Source: Brachynemurus nebulosus
Taxonomy: Eukaryota; Arthropoda; Insecta; Neuroptera; Myrmeleontidae
Reading direction: 5' to 3'
Length of the DNA: 64,000 bases
Assembly (NCBI GenBank): GCA_035578155.1
Contig: JAPWDM010000004.1
Span: forward strand, 52,851,762-52,915,761
A program made the position numbers and the translations under genes. The notes beneath the pieces are model-generated. The model had not been told where the DNA came from, did no database searches, and was given only the letters and a program-made list of their open reading frames with translations. Below, one piece after another: positions 1-10,192 of the stretch; position 1 is the first letter of the stretch, and every line of letters begins with the position of its first letter.

Positions 1-184
1 ATATACATAATATGTTTTATCATTAAAATATCTAGGCTTCATTTATTTACAATAATATTTTTATTCACATAATTATATGTATGTATGTGTGTATTGTATG
101 CTTGTATAAATATGTATGTGTATTTTATCAAAATAATTATAATTATAACTATGTATGTACTCATCTTTTGACCTGGAACCTGCA
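1..184. other. AT-rich DNA, no gene seen
   Basis: Low-complexity AT-rich sequence with TATG/TATA runs. The only open frame here is a run of Ile/Tyr/Asn codons that I take as compositional. Confidence 0.6.
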
Positions 185-1060
185 TAACACATAAGGTAAA
201 AGACCCGGTAATTGACCCTGGCCCAGTTTCTGAACTTTTCAACTTTGTTATAAATTAATAAAAAAACTATATTTTAAATAAGAAAAAAAATAAATTCTTA
301 ATTTAAAGTAATCTATTCTGTGTCTAATGAACAGCAATTTAAAAAGTTTAGAATATATTAACTAAATAAAAAAAATTTTTAAGTTTAAAATGTGTGTAAA
401 CACTATTTTTTTGGTAGTTTCTTAACAGTTTATGTTACAAAGTATTCATTTTGATCTGTGCAATATTCATCATGTAAGTATGAAAACTTAATTAAAAATA
501 TATGAGCAGGTTAATATTTGTTTAAAATTTATTTTAAAATATTTATAAAATACCTTAGAATGATTTTTATTATTGAAATATGAGGGTCAATTACTAGGCT
601 CACTTCTAAAGTGGTATGGCCCAATTAAATTCTAACCAGTTTTTGTTAGTTATTTTGTTATTTATAGTTATCTTCGATTAGTTTTTGTTATTTTTCATAA
701 CGTATATAACATTAAACATTCATTTTTATCAATAAAAAATTATTTATAAATTAAATTTTAAAAAACTGTATTTTTAAATTTAAGAATCAGAAACTAGGCC
801 ACTGTCAGGGTCAGAAACTGTCACATGAGAAATTTTGAAGGTCAGAAACTGGGTCCTTTTTGTCAATTTTTAAAACATTAATTTAAATTATTAATTCAAT
901 TCAAATAATTATTTTACTTGTATGGCTTTATTTTGAAAGCCATAAACTAGTTGATAAAATTATTAATTGTCTCTTAAGTTGAAACTTATATTTATTACTG
1001 TCGTTTAACCTCAGCCGTCACTCTTAAAAGGTCAGAAACTAGGCCCGTTACCTTACATGT
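185..1060. mobile_element. Non-autonomous inverted-repeat element with GTCAGAAACT motifs
   Basis: The ends are imperfect inverted repeats. The left end reads ATAAGGTAA... then GGCCCAGTTTCTGA; the right end is the reverse complement, TCAGAAACTAGGCC...TTACCTTA. The same word (TCAGAAACTRGGCC or a shortened form) recurs in direct orientation near 787, 810, 841 and 1031, and inverted near 220. No coding potential is seen. Subterminal repeated words are typical of hAT- or foldback-type MITEs, but I cannot assign a superfamily and no clean target duplication is visible. Confidence 0.4.
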
Positions 1061-1540
1061 TGAATTATTTAGTGTTCTGTGGAATCATTTTATGTACTTG
1101 ATTGCATATTTGTTTAAAAATATTGTCGGCTTCCGGGGCAGTTTACTGTGAAAGTGCTCGGGCTTCATAGTGTTAAAAAACGAATTTCTTATTTACGTAG
1201 AATGATTCCTTTTTTGGTATTTCCTTTACTTTGTGTAATGTCAAAATTGGTATTTTTCCGCTTATTATAAACCTGCTTCTTTAAATGAAAAATTTAGGAA
1301 AATTAACAAATATTCGCTAGAAATGGTTGCATTTATTGATAAATACAATGAATGGTTATAATATTAAGAGCGAAAACTGTGGGTTATTTTGTACAGTAAT
1401 AATATTTTTGTACCCCTTTCTCACAAAAAATTTGTTTTTTCTTCTTTTCTTCGTTTTTCTTACTAGACCGGTTTCGATCACTTTTATGATCCTTTTCAGT
1501 AGTTTTTTGCTGAAATAAAAAATTATTAATTACCTACCTA
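1061..1540. other. AT-rich DNA, nothing recognised
   Basis: A 63-codon open frame at 1327-1518 (+) is Phe/Leu-rich and lies in T-rich sequence. It resembles no family I know and is not called. Confidence 0.5.
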
Positions 1541-1945
1541 AAAAAAGAAAAGAGAGAATAGATTTTGCACCAAAAAAAAGAAAAAGAATTAAGTACTTAA
1601 AAAAAAAAGAGAAAGTATAGATTATGTACCTAAAAAAGAAGAGAAAATAAATTAAGTACCTTAAAGAGAAAAGAGAAAATAGATTATGTACCTAAAAAAG
1701 AAGAGAAAAATTAAGTACCTAAAAGAGAAAAGAGAAAAAAGAAAATTAAATGCGTAAAAAAGAAAAGAGAAATTAGATTAAGTACCTAAAAAAAAAGAGA
1801 AACTGAACTAAGTACCTAAATGAAAATGAGAAAATTAAATACCTAAAAAAGAAAAGAGAAAATTGATTATGTACCTAAAAAAGAAGAGAATATAAATTAA
1901 GTACCTAAAAGAAAACAGAATTAAGTATCTGAAAGAAAAAAGATG
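1541..1945 (+). repeat. Purine-rich minisatellite (AAGTACCTAAAAAAG-type units)
   Basis: About a dozen imperfect units of roughly 30-40 bp, each combining A/TTAAGTACCT with AAAAAAGAAAAGAGAAAA. The plus strand is almost pure purine between the TACCT punctuations. Unit lengths vary through small indels, as expected for slippage-driven arrays. Confidence 0.75.
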
Positions 1946-2036
1946 ATTAGGTAAAATTACCCCTACCGTCGTCGGGACGCGGGATATACAGGCCTAAAAT
2001 CGGGACATCCCGATTAAATCGGGAGAATTGGCAACC
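1946..2036. mobile_element. Element terminus ending in GGCAACCCTAG
   Basis: After the minisatellite the sequence turns GC-rich and contains short inverted words (ATCGGGAC / TCCCGAT) before ending in GAGAATTGGCAACCCTAG. This TTGCCA-type end is common at arthropod DNA transposon termini. The opposite end is not identified, so this is a fragment only. Confidence 0.3.
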
Positions 2037-2360
2037 CTAGTAAAGAGCCATTTTATCCAAGGTCTAGGACAGAGATAGAGAACTTCTGTAAAAAAGAAGG
2101 TATATCCACTTTTAAAAACAGTTGAAAGGCCACACCAATTCAAGAAAATTACAAAACATTCAAGCTGCTACGCTATAAATGATAATAAATTAAGCAGAAT
2201 ATAAATAATTATAGCCTAGTTTTTCCATAAATGTTGTGAATTGAATTTCCATATTTTAAGAATTAAAAAAAAACTCCTAACTAATCACTTTAAATGTATT
2301 TATATTTAACAGAGTAGGTATGTATCTATAAAATTTTAATAGGATTACAAAGATGCTGCT
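2037..2360. other. Non-coding AT-rich DNA
   Basis: No coding frame, repeat or RNA gene recognised. Confidence 0.5.
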
Positions 2361-2634
2361 CAGCAAGAGCGCCCATATGATGATTTGTAAGGGGGAGGGG
2401 GGATAGAACTGGGGGTAAGGAGTATTTTAATATTTTGGATGACGAATGGTGATTTGTAAGTAGCCATAAAAAACTTCAATTTCGACCATGTTGTAAAATT
2501 TTATCCTGTTGCTAATATAACTAGGCTACGTTAAAGAAAAAACTCTTGACTACCACTACACTTAAATATTTTAACGTTTCCCTAACAGCTAGGGGAGGGG
2601 GCCGCCTTGCCCCCGAGTATGGGCGCCTTTGCTG
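2361..2634. mobile_element. hAT-like MITE, ~274 bp
   Basis: Terminal inverted repeats of about 16 bp: left CAGCAAGAGCGCCCATA, right (reverse complement) CAGCAAAGGCGCCCATA. They start with CAG as in hAT elements and are followed by purine-rich tracts (AGGGGGAGGGGG). No transposase is encoded. An 8-bp target duplication, expected for hAT, is not clear. Confidence 0.5.
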
Positions 2635-3341
2635 TTCAGTAAATATTATTGAAGAATTAAAAGATGTCTAGACAAACAAGCAGCAAATATTAATTAAATA
2701 TTACTAAAGATCAAAAATTGGTAACCATACTAATATTATAAAAATTGATTTAAAAATTAATCTTTCAACCGATTGAAGTTTTTACTAATGATTATCTATG
2801 AATCATTATAATTCGTTCTAAAATTGTAATTTTAAAACGATTCTTCGTTAAACTAGCTATAAAAAAAATATGAAAAAAAAAATACACAAAAATGTCTTTG
2901 CAGATTACATTGGTTTTTAATAGGAATTTTATCGTTTATGACATAGCCGGTTGGTTGGCTATAACATATACTGACGTAATGGAGATTTGAATGCGCGGCA
3001 TGCCAACATAGAACGACTGGACGACCAAACTTTCGCATGTTTTCGTAAAATATATTGTTTTAGTTCGCAAATTGCATAAAGCCTTGGGCTACAAACAAAT
3101 GTTACTGTATACACTTCAAATGCAAGTGTGTTATAATTAAAGCACCCTTAAAATGTGTAAATGTTTAGACATTTTAACGAACTACAAGGTACTCAGTACT
3201 CATTAGGAAATGTAACACATGTCCCAAAAGGGGTTTAGAAGAGGCTCCAAAATGATAGCTGACAACCAAAATTAAATACATAATAAAATAATTTTACCCA
3301 TTAAAAACAATATTACTATAAATTGTGTTAAAACGAATATA
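2635..3341. other. Non-coding AT-rich DNA
   Basis: A 61-codon minus-strand frame at 2853-3038 has no recognisable features. Nothing else is seen. Confidence 0.5.
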
Positions 3342-4343
3342 TGACAATCGTCGCCACTGACAATCGCCCCCAGCTGAAAAAGTGCGACAATCGCCACCAA
3401 CCCATAAATTTGTTTATACCTGGCTGTATAACTCATTATATTTGACCAGATGTTAATCACTGCCGGTGACAATCGTCACAAGTATATTACTTGTTTATAC
3501 CTGCCGTGTGACTCACTATGTTTACATACAACAAGTAGATGTTAAAAGTAAAAGAAATAAAATTTTATAAGTCAGTTTTACAAGAAAACAAAATATGTAA
3601 ATGAACAGTAAAAATTAGGTCTTAGAGTTTATGCCATCATTTAACCGGTACACCGATGCTTTTGCTTATTTATTGTTCTGGGTGTAATGCTTTATTATAC
3701 TTGTTGTTCAGGTTTACCCGTCCACTATTGTTAACTTGCGTAAAGTATGGTGGGAATCAGTTCTTGTCTACACAATTTTTTAAATGTTTAAAGCACGTAA
3801 AGTAAACTTAGATGACAATACTGTGTGTACGGTATATATGGAAAGCAAATATAAAGATTTCAATAAATTAATTTTTATCTAACTGATGTCATTTAAAAAG
3901 TTGTACAGACATATATAAAAAGAAATGCGGTTTCCTGGACCCGATAGTTAATGCTGCAACATTTTTGAACTTATTTGTTCCACATTTGTAAGTAATTCCA
4001 CATTGTAAATAATTCCACATTTTGTTCCTTGCATGGATTAGTTATAATTCATATAAACATTCAAATAAAAACATGAGATTTCTGTTTTAAAATATTTGAT
4101 ATATTTTACTTAATATAATATTTTGTTCCAGTGTAAAATTGACTTTTAAAATTTTATTACTTTTAATCTCTTCTTGTTAAATATTATGTAGGGACAAGTT
4201 CCTCTCTACAACGACCTAAAATAATAAAACTGGTGGCGATTGTTAGTGATGGTGATTGTCAGTGGTGGTGATTGATAGGGTACCATTTTTACAACCATCG
4301 AAAATATAAAACTGGGGGCGATTGTTAGTGGTGACGATTGTCC
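3342..4343. mobile_element. ~1-kb inverted-repeat element with GACAATCG subterminal repeats
   Basis: A 31-bp inverted repeat pairs 3343-3373 with 4312-4342, with two mismatches. The word GACAATCGYC recurs near 3343, 3358, 3386 and 3467 on the left side, and as its complement several times at 4235-4335. The left arm also contains a partial ~85-bp internal duplication (3386-3450 versus 3467-3545). There is no coding capacity. It is a non-autonomous DNA element; I cannot name the superfamily. Confidence 0.6.
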
Positions 4344-4547
4344 GGACACCGTTAAAACTTAAGTTAAAATTTTATGACTGTGTTAATTGTATATTTTTTT
4401 TTTTGAGGTATTTTTAATAAACTACTGGTGTTTATAAATTTTTCTGACATTAGTATGGTAGCTGCGATTTCATTATATCATTATTTTCCTTTCTTAGCTT
4501 ATATGGTAAGTACGTTTATGCTTTTGTTTGCAAATTTGTTGTTAGTT

Positions 4548-4700
4548 TATAAATAATAAACAAAAATTTTACTTAGTAAAAAATACCACATTTATTTTTT
4601 AATTCTGATAATTGTTTCAAGCTTAATAGCCCATTTTCAAACAAAGTAAAAATTATATTAACTAAATTCACGCATTTATGTATTAGTTGGGATTATTTGT
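4548..4700 (-). mobile_element. Penelope-like element terminal fragment
   Basis: On the minus strand this matches, imperfectly, the 3' terminal region of PLE1 at about 9890-9990. Both have the block with GAAACAA following TTTGAAAATG, then a run resembling GTGGTATTTTT and AAGTAAAA, then TTTATTATTTA. No coding part is left. Confidence 0.5.
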
Positions 4701-5934
4701 GTAGTGGTTATTGATTCCTACACGTATCATAATTAACATTATTTCTGGTATGTTACGTGTGAAATTAATATCATGCTCAATATTTTTACATAACTAAAAT
4801 TACTTACATATGGTTCATTTCAGTTAAATTTAACCATGCTTCACTTATTAATTTAAATAATTTCCGTTTTCTTGGCTTTATCTCTTTTATTACTGCACTT
4901 ACGTAAGTTTTAAAATTGCAGTTTGTTTTTAGAAAAGAATAGAAAATTGATTTATTTTGAATATAAGAATTATTTAATTTTTAAACTTTGACTCATGATC
5001 AGTTGTATTTGAAATAGGGTATACCTAGGAATCTTAATGTATGTATGTGTGGAAGTAATAGGTATAGTAAAATTTTTAACCTGTATTTTTACACAATTAC
5101 TTTTAAAGTGTCGGTTCATATCGTTCGTATCGTTTGCTATAGCAGTTTTGTAGCTTTATAAATGTCTACAGTCTGGCAATAATTTTATTTTCAAATAGGT
5201 TAAATATTTCTGTCAGATTCTATTGTCTTTTTTGTGGATATAGAAACATTCTTTATTTTGGAGTTTTCAATTTTTTTGTAAAACGGCTTTTTTATTTTGC
5301 ATTAAATATTGTTATAGCTATGTTTTAAAATATATTTATATCTCATTCGTGTAATAATCTTACTCTTACTTATCCTCTTTATTTTGAATTTTTCCCTTAG
5401 GCTAGTTATCTAGGAACAATTGAAAATTTCCAAAAACTAATTGGTTCTTTCTTCAAACAAACAACATACGAGTAAATTAAAAATCTAGTGTAAGCCTATT
5501 AAGAAGGTGTCAACGAATTCGGTACAGAAGTAAAAAAAAAGTATGTTAATTTAAAATTCTTCAAATATTATATATTTTTAAACTAGCTAATATTCTATAC
5601 ACTTTAAATAAATATCCTCCCTAATCCTATCGGAAAATTTAAATCGCTACACCCCCTGAGTCTGCTTGGATTATACTTGAATATTTTCTTCTTAAGTAAC
5701 TGACTCATTGTTGGAGACGCCAGATCAGTAGGCGTTAAAAATGTAAACTTTGACCTCTCCCCCATTTTCTTTTTCCGTTTATTTCCTATTTTACTCTTTA
5801 CAGGATTAATTTTCAAAAAGCGTTGAAACATGTATTCATTAATTCATTTTTGACAACTATACCCTCTAGTTTCATTCGTGTAAAATTACCTTAACTGTCA
5901 GTAAAGCTACTTTAAATTAGTTATCAATTCTTTA
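4701..5934. other. Non-coding AT-rich DNA
   Basis: No coding region recognised. A 75-codon minus-strand frame at 5604-5831 has lysine-rich stretches but no recognisable domain and is not called. Confidence 0.5.
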
Positions 5935-6035
5935 GAGTGCTTGGCTTCGCTCGCCAAATAGTTTTAAATTCTATAAAAGATTAATTTCATGTAATACTTC
6001 GCTCCGCTTGCCAAACAACTCGAAAATGACCATAT
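5935..6035 (-). repeat. Isolated copy of the GAGCGAAGC repeat
   Basis: The reverse complement contains TGGCAAGCGGAGCGAAG, a block like ATTACATGAAATTAA, CTTTTATAGAATTT and GGCGAGCGAAGC. These are the same ordered words as in the 154-bp tandem repeat at 11116-11560. Confidence 0.6.
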
Positions 6036-6231
6036 TAATATACTTAATTTTCACATTTTTTGATGGATTCCCATATTGATATTTATAATTCATTTAGTTT
6101 TAGATTCTTTTCGAGAACCCTGGCGAATTTTTTAAAATTATGTTCTAAAAGGAAATTTTAGCAAAAAAGTTCTGAAGTTAACATTTAAATTTTTGGATAT
6201 TATTTTTATTTTAACTTAGGTAATCTTTTAT

Positions 6232-6766
6232 TTGAAAATAATAAATAAATATTTTACTTCATAAAAATACCACTTTTATTTTGAAACTGTGACAATATTG
6301 TTTCGAACCGTCAGTTCATTTTCAAACAGAATAAATATTACATTCGTTACATGCCTTATATACTAATTTTATCTACCTATACTTATTAAGGGGGAGCAGT
6401 ATGTGGTGTGGAAGTGGAACGGGTGGGTGTGGTAGGAGAATCCAAAAATCAAGAAAAACAAGATTACATTTCATGTGACAAGAGGCAAACAAACACGTGG
6501 CAAAAGATTGAACTTGAAAATGACAAAAAGACAGTATTACAGTGAATACAGTTTTAAACAGAAATTAAAATTTAAATAAGTTATAATATTGAAAATAAAG
6601 TTGAACTGTAAATATCGGTGTAATCATTTGAAAGGTGATCGGAGCTACGTTTATTTATTCCTGTTGCTTCTAGGATTGTTAACTTCTGTCCTGTGTTTGC
6701 CTCGTGTAACACTGTAATTTCCCGTTTTGGTGTATGTCCGGTATCTATTAAACCTATTTTTGCGAA
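6232..6766 (-). mobile_element. Inverted partial copy of PLE1 3' end (GIY-YIG C-terminus)
   Basis: The minus strand matches the 3' part of PLE1 (about 9470-9990). It includes a coding tail that reads LIDTGHTP-REITVLHEA ... DYTDIYSSTLFSIL and stops near 6581, followed by the same UTR words. It ends abruptly at 6766, exactly where PLE1 begins in the opposite orientation. Penelope-type elements are known to integrate with inverted, 5'-truncated neighbours, so this is best read as part of the PLE1 insertion structure. Confidence 0.75.
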
Positions 6767-6838
6767 GTAAAATGTTTGTTTATTATTTACAAATATGGAA
6801 TACCGTAAATTAAAGCTCAAATCTATTAATATTATAAA
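6767..6838 (+). repeat. PLE1 left pseudo-LTR segment
   Basis: About 70 bp beginning TTTTTGCGAAGTAAAAT and running through TTATTTACAAATATGGAATA to TCAAATCTATTAATAT. It is repeated almost exactly at 9962-10034 after the GIY-YIG gene. A direct repeat bracketing the coding region is the pseudo-LTR arrangement of Penelope-like elements. Confidence 0.7.
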
Positions 6839-6858
6839 GTGCGAGCAGGCACGAGCTT

Positions 6859-8725
6859 TTGAAGTTATATTCAAAATTACATGCCAAATCAAGGCAATAC
6901 TTTCAGAATATTTGGTTCATCCAAGAATGTCTGAACAGAAAAGAATTCCCAAAATTTGTCAACTTGAAGACTAGGACGAAAAACCAAGTTTCCAAGAAAG
7001 TGGTGGAGGCTGGTAAGAAGGCCTGGTTAGAAGTAGAAGCTCATAAGTGGTATCAACAGCGAGACGTCGTGTTCATACATATATTATATGAAGACCGCGC
7101 ATACGGAACTGCTGTCCCAACACCATTACGTGGAATTCTGCCAGTTTGACGATCAAGTCCGGGAAAGGGTAATCGAAAAAATTCATAAAAAATATTTAAC
7201 ACAGTTAAAAAAATTAAACAAGTTATGTTTTAAACAAATTACCTTAAACGTCAATCGGGACCCAAAAAAATTAACAACTAATACAATAACTTCTAATCAA
7301 CGCGTAATAAACTTAACTAAGACAAAATTTAATGCAGCAGAAATAAAATTCTTAAATAGAGGACTTAAATATATACCTAATTTAAACCATAAAAATCGTA
7401 AAGAAACTTTAATAGTAGACTCGGAACTCGCGTTAAAAAATTCTGATGATAATTTAGCTAAAGAGTCAATTAAAAATATATTAAAAGGAGGCATAAAAAT
7501 TAAAATAAATAACAAAAATACTATTAAATCCTTAAAAAGTAAAATTAATAACAACAATTTAATACTTACTAAAGCAGATAAAAGTAATTCTACCGTAATT
7601 CTTAACAAACAAGATTATTCAAATGAAATAAGTGACTTTATTAAAAAATAAAAAATGATATGCCTAAAAGCAGACCCTTCTAACAAATATAACGAAGAAG
7701 TTAAAAAATTAATTAATAATAATAAAAGTATTTTTACTGAAAAGGATAGACATTATTTGGTGGAGATGAACCCGAGAGCTCCTAGATTGTATGGAATGGT
7801 GAAAACGCACAAACCTGACAACCCAATAAGACCAGTAATTTCCCATATTGGATATCCATCACATAAATTATCACAACACCTAGATTCCTTTTTTAAAACC
7901 GAAACCCAATTCACCTCCAAACATAGCATCAAAAACTCCTTCCAACTTGTAAATCAGTTAAATAACACATCGTTTCCCGGTCGGTACAAATTGGTGTCCC
8001 TGGACGTACGTAGTATGTTCACCAATATTTCTACCCAGGAGTGTCTAAACTTGATTAGCGAAATAATAAACAATAAGATAAAAAATCCAGTAAAACAATC
8101 CGAGTTAATAAATACACTTAATACAATTTTAAAACAAAACTACTTTGAGTTCGGCAATAAATTCTTCTGACAGACAAGTGATCTTTCAATGGGATCACCT
8201 CTGAGCTCTGTGTTAGCAGAAAATTATATATCGAACTTAGAAGAAATAATAATGAATAATACACTAACCAAACAACATGTAAAATTTTGGTGTAGATACG
8301 TGGACGACATAATTATAGGCTTCGATGGATCGATCCGCCAGCTAAAAAAATTGGTAGATTCATTAAATTCATTAGACCCAAAAATTCAATTTGACTTAGA
8401 GGTAGAAAAAGATCATAGTATAAACTTTTTAGATTTGACTATAACCAAAATTAACATCAAGCTTGATTTCAATATGTATAGAAAACCACCTTACTTATGT
8501 ATTAAAATTCCAAATGATTCAATAAGTCCATATCAACATAAAGTCGCAGCCTACAATTCAATAATCCACCGCGCGTTTAATATACCTCTGTCGGAAGAAA
8601 ATTTTAAAAAAGAAATAAATAATATTAAAACAATAGCGAATAATAACGGATATATTAGGTGTACAACTAAGTTCTACCCGCTTTTTGCAAAAAAAGCATG
8701 TAATCTTTTAAAAACAGCTTGTTGA
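6859..8725 (+). pseudogene. Penelope-like reverse transcriptase (PLE1), broken
   Basis: Reverse transcriptase of a Penelope-like element, which would copy its RNA at the target site. Starting at 6859 the frame encodes a basic N-terminal region, then shifts frame near 7100-7149. The second frame carries the RT blocks in order: LILTKADKSNSTVI (about 7555-7600), YGMVKTHKPDNPIRPVISH (7790-7850), LVSLDVRSMFTNI (7990-8030), MGSPLSSVLAENYI (8189-8230), the catalytic RYVDDII (about 8296-8316) and INFLDLTI (about 8420-8445). In-frame stops at 7649-7651 (TAA) and 8168-8170 (TGA) break it, and the frame stops at 8725 where foreign DNA begins. The GIY-YIG domain resumes at 9312. The PLE family call is firm; activity is excluded. 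Confidence 0.85.
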
Positions 8726-8726
8726 G

Positions 8727-9032
8727 TGACGTTTGACTTTTCTGCAAGTTGTTGTTGTGTTTGCGCAGAACCTTGGTCTAGTAATTCTTACAATTTCTCG
8801 TCACTGATTGTTGGAGGCTCCAGAGCGTGGTTTATCATTTAAATGGAAATCTCCATTTTTAAATTTCCGAAACCATCTTCGGCACTTACTGTCATCAATA
8901 GCACTGTCACCATAAGTTGCATAGATTATTCTTTGAGTTTCAGCAGCACTTTTTCCTTGACGAAATTCGTATAAAAGACAATGGCAGATATGCACACTAT
9001 TTACTTCGATTTTCAACTCAATAAAACGAGTA

Positions 9033-9034
<2 letters not shown>
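8727..9034 (-). pseudogene. Mariner transposase N-terminal fragment
   Basis: The minus strand encodes the N-terminal helix-turn-helix of a mariner transposase: [19 protein letters not shown], then [18 protein letters not shown] and KPRSGA. After a frameshift at the RSGA position come [10 protein letters not shown], an in-frame stop, and ELLDQGSAQTQQQLAEKSN. This corresponds to the DNA-binding third of the protein; the DDD catalytic domain is absent. It lies between the RT and GIY-YIG parts of PLE1, so it inserted into, or together with other DNA replaced, the PLE1 linker. Confidence 0.8.
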
Positions 9035-9086
<52 letters not shown>

Positions 9087-9097
9087 ATCTCTCTCTC

Positions 9098-9186
<89 letters not shown>
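9035..9186. repeat. (TA)n array with CT interruption
   Basis: Nearly pure alternating TA, interrupted at about 9085-9100 by TCTCTCTCTC. It joins the mariner fragment on the left to a palindromic element end on the right. Confidence 0.95.
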
Positions 9187-9189
<3 letters not shown>

Positions 9190-9308
9190 TGAATATCATT
9201 TTCGGATTGTGGGGACCTCAAAACATATTTCTGTTATGGTCTCTGGCTTAGGTCGTGGCATGATAGATACGATAATAGCTGAATTTCTGATTCTGGAAAT
9301 TCGCTAAA
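9187..9308 (+). mobile_element. HINE-like element 3' end, copy a
   Basis: Starts TTAGTGAATATCATTTTCG directly after the (TA)n array and ends GAAATTCGCTAAAA. The final ~30 bp can form a hairpin (GAATTTC...GGAAATTC). It is one of six copies in the window of the 3' end of the composite element described at 14243 and 32914. The element body is missing. Confidence 0.75.
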
Positions 9309-9311
9309 ACA

Positions 9312-9641
9312 AAAATTGATAAACTTAAAAAATCGGGTATCTACAAATTAAACTGCCAAGATTGTAATGGTTTTTACATCGGTCAAACTGGCCGAAACTT
9401 TGAAACCCGGAGAGCAGAGCATTTCAGGTCATATAGAAATAAGAAAACCGATTCTGCTTTTGCGAGGTATTTAATAGACACCGGGCACACACCAGAACGA
9501 GAAATTACCGTGTTACACGAGGCAAGCAAAGAACAGAAGTTAACAATCCTAGAAGCAATAGAAATAAATAAACATAGTTCCGATCACCATTCAAATGATT
9601 ACACCGATATTTACAGCTCAACTTTATTTTCAATATTATAA
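9312..9641 (+). pseudogene. PLE1 GIY-YIG endonuclease domain
   Basis: A 109-codon open segment, in the reading sense of PLE1, containing the GIY-YIG signature: GIYKLNCQDCNGFYIGQTGR (about 9339-9398), then RRAEH, ARYLIDTGHTPERE and a terminal DYTDIYSSTLFSIL before TAA. The CxxC before the YIG motif and the catalytic Arg (in TGR) are kept. In Penelope elements this nuclease is fused C-terminally to the RT and nicks the target. Here it is separated from the RT by about 590 bp of inserted DNA and has no start codon of its own, so I class it as a pseudogene part although the domain itself is uninterrupted. Confidence 0.85.
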
Positions 9642-9899
9642 TTTATTTAAATTTAAATTTCTATTTAAAACTGTATTCACTGCAATATTGTCTTTTTGTC
9701 ATTTTCAAGTTCAATCTTCTGCCACGTGTTTGTTTGCCTTTTGTCATATGTAATGTAATCTTGTTTTTCTTGATTTTTGGGTTCTTCTAACACTCCCACC
9801 CCTTCCACTTCCACATCACATATCACTCCCTCTTAATAAGTATAGGTAGATAAAATTAGTATATAAGGCATGTATTAACGAATGTAATATTTATTCTGT

Positions 9900-9945
9900 T
9901 TAAAAATGAACTGATGGTTCGAAACAATATTGTCACAGTTTCAAA
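9900..9945 (+). ncRNA. Hammerhead-like core in PLE1 terminal repeat (degenerate)
   Basis: CTGATG, GTTC, GAAAC, AATATT and GTC occur in that order and are flanked by TTTAAAAATG / TTTCAAAATG, which could form stem I. This follows the type I hammerhead order (CUGANGA - stem II - GAAAC - stem III - NUH) but lacks the A after CTGATG, and stem II is reduced to one pair. Similar blocks are at about 6290-6335 and 4595-4650 (minus). Penelope pseudo-LTRs are known to carry hammerheads. This copy is unlikely to be active. Confidence 0.4.
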
Positions 9946-9961
9946 ATGAAAGTGGTATTTT

Positions 9962-10034
9962 TGCGAAGTAAAATATTTGTTTATTATTTACAAATATGGA
10001 ATATCATAAAGTAATGCTCAAATCTATTAATATC
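9962..10034 (+). repeat. PLE1 right pseudo-LTR segment
   Basis: Direct repeat of 6767-6838, with the same TTTTTGCGAAGTAAAAT start and the same CAAATCTATTAATAT end. It marks the 3' limit of the PLE1 insertion or the start of a truncated tandem copy. Confidence 0.7.
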
Positions 10035-10081
10035 AATCTTTTATTTTCTTGATTCCGTTTATTGTTAAATGAGTATTTTTT

Positions 10082-10192
10082 TGCGAATATGCAATTACAG
10101 CCGTTCCCATGCCGCGACTTGAGACCGGGACTATAACATAAATATGTTTTGAAGTCCCTAGAATATGAAAATGATATTTACTAAAATTTATA
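10082..10192 (-). mobile_element. HINE-like element 3' end, copy b
   Basis: Reverse-complement copy of the palindromic 3' end. It reads, on the plus strand, GCGAAT, then ATTACAGC, ATATGTTTTGAAGTCCCTAG, ATGAAAATGATATTTACTA, and an AAATTTATATA border. Part of the terminal hairpin has been lost by a small deletion. Confidence 0.65.

Noticed and set aside
8801..9307. Long open frames of alternating Tyr/Ile codons across (TA)n arrays, here and at 10711-12978, 15723-16087, 17618-18022, 35382-35567, 37827-38959
   Set aside because: They are translations of TA dinucleotide arrays in both strands and have no start context or conserved flank. Only non-TA parts with family motifs (mariner, Tigger) were kept.
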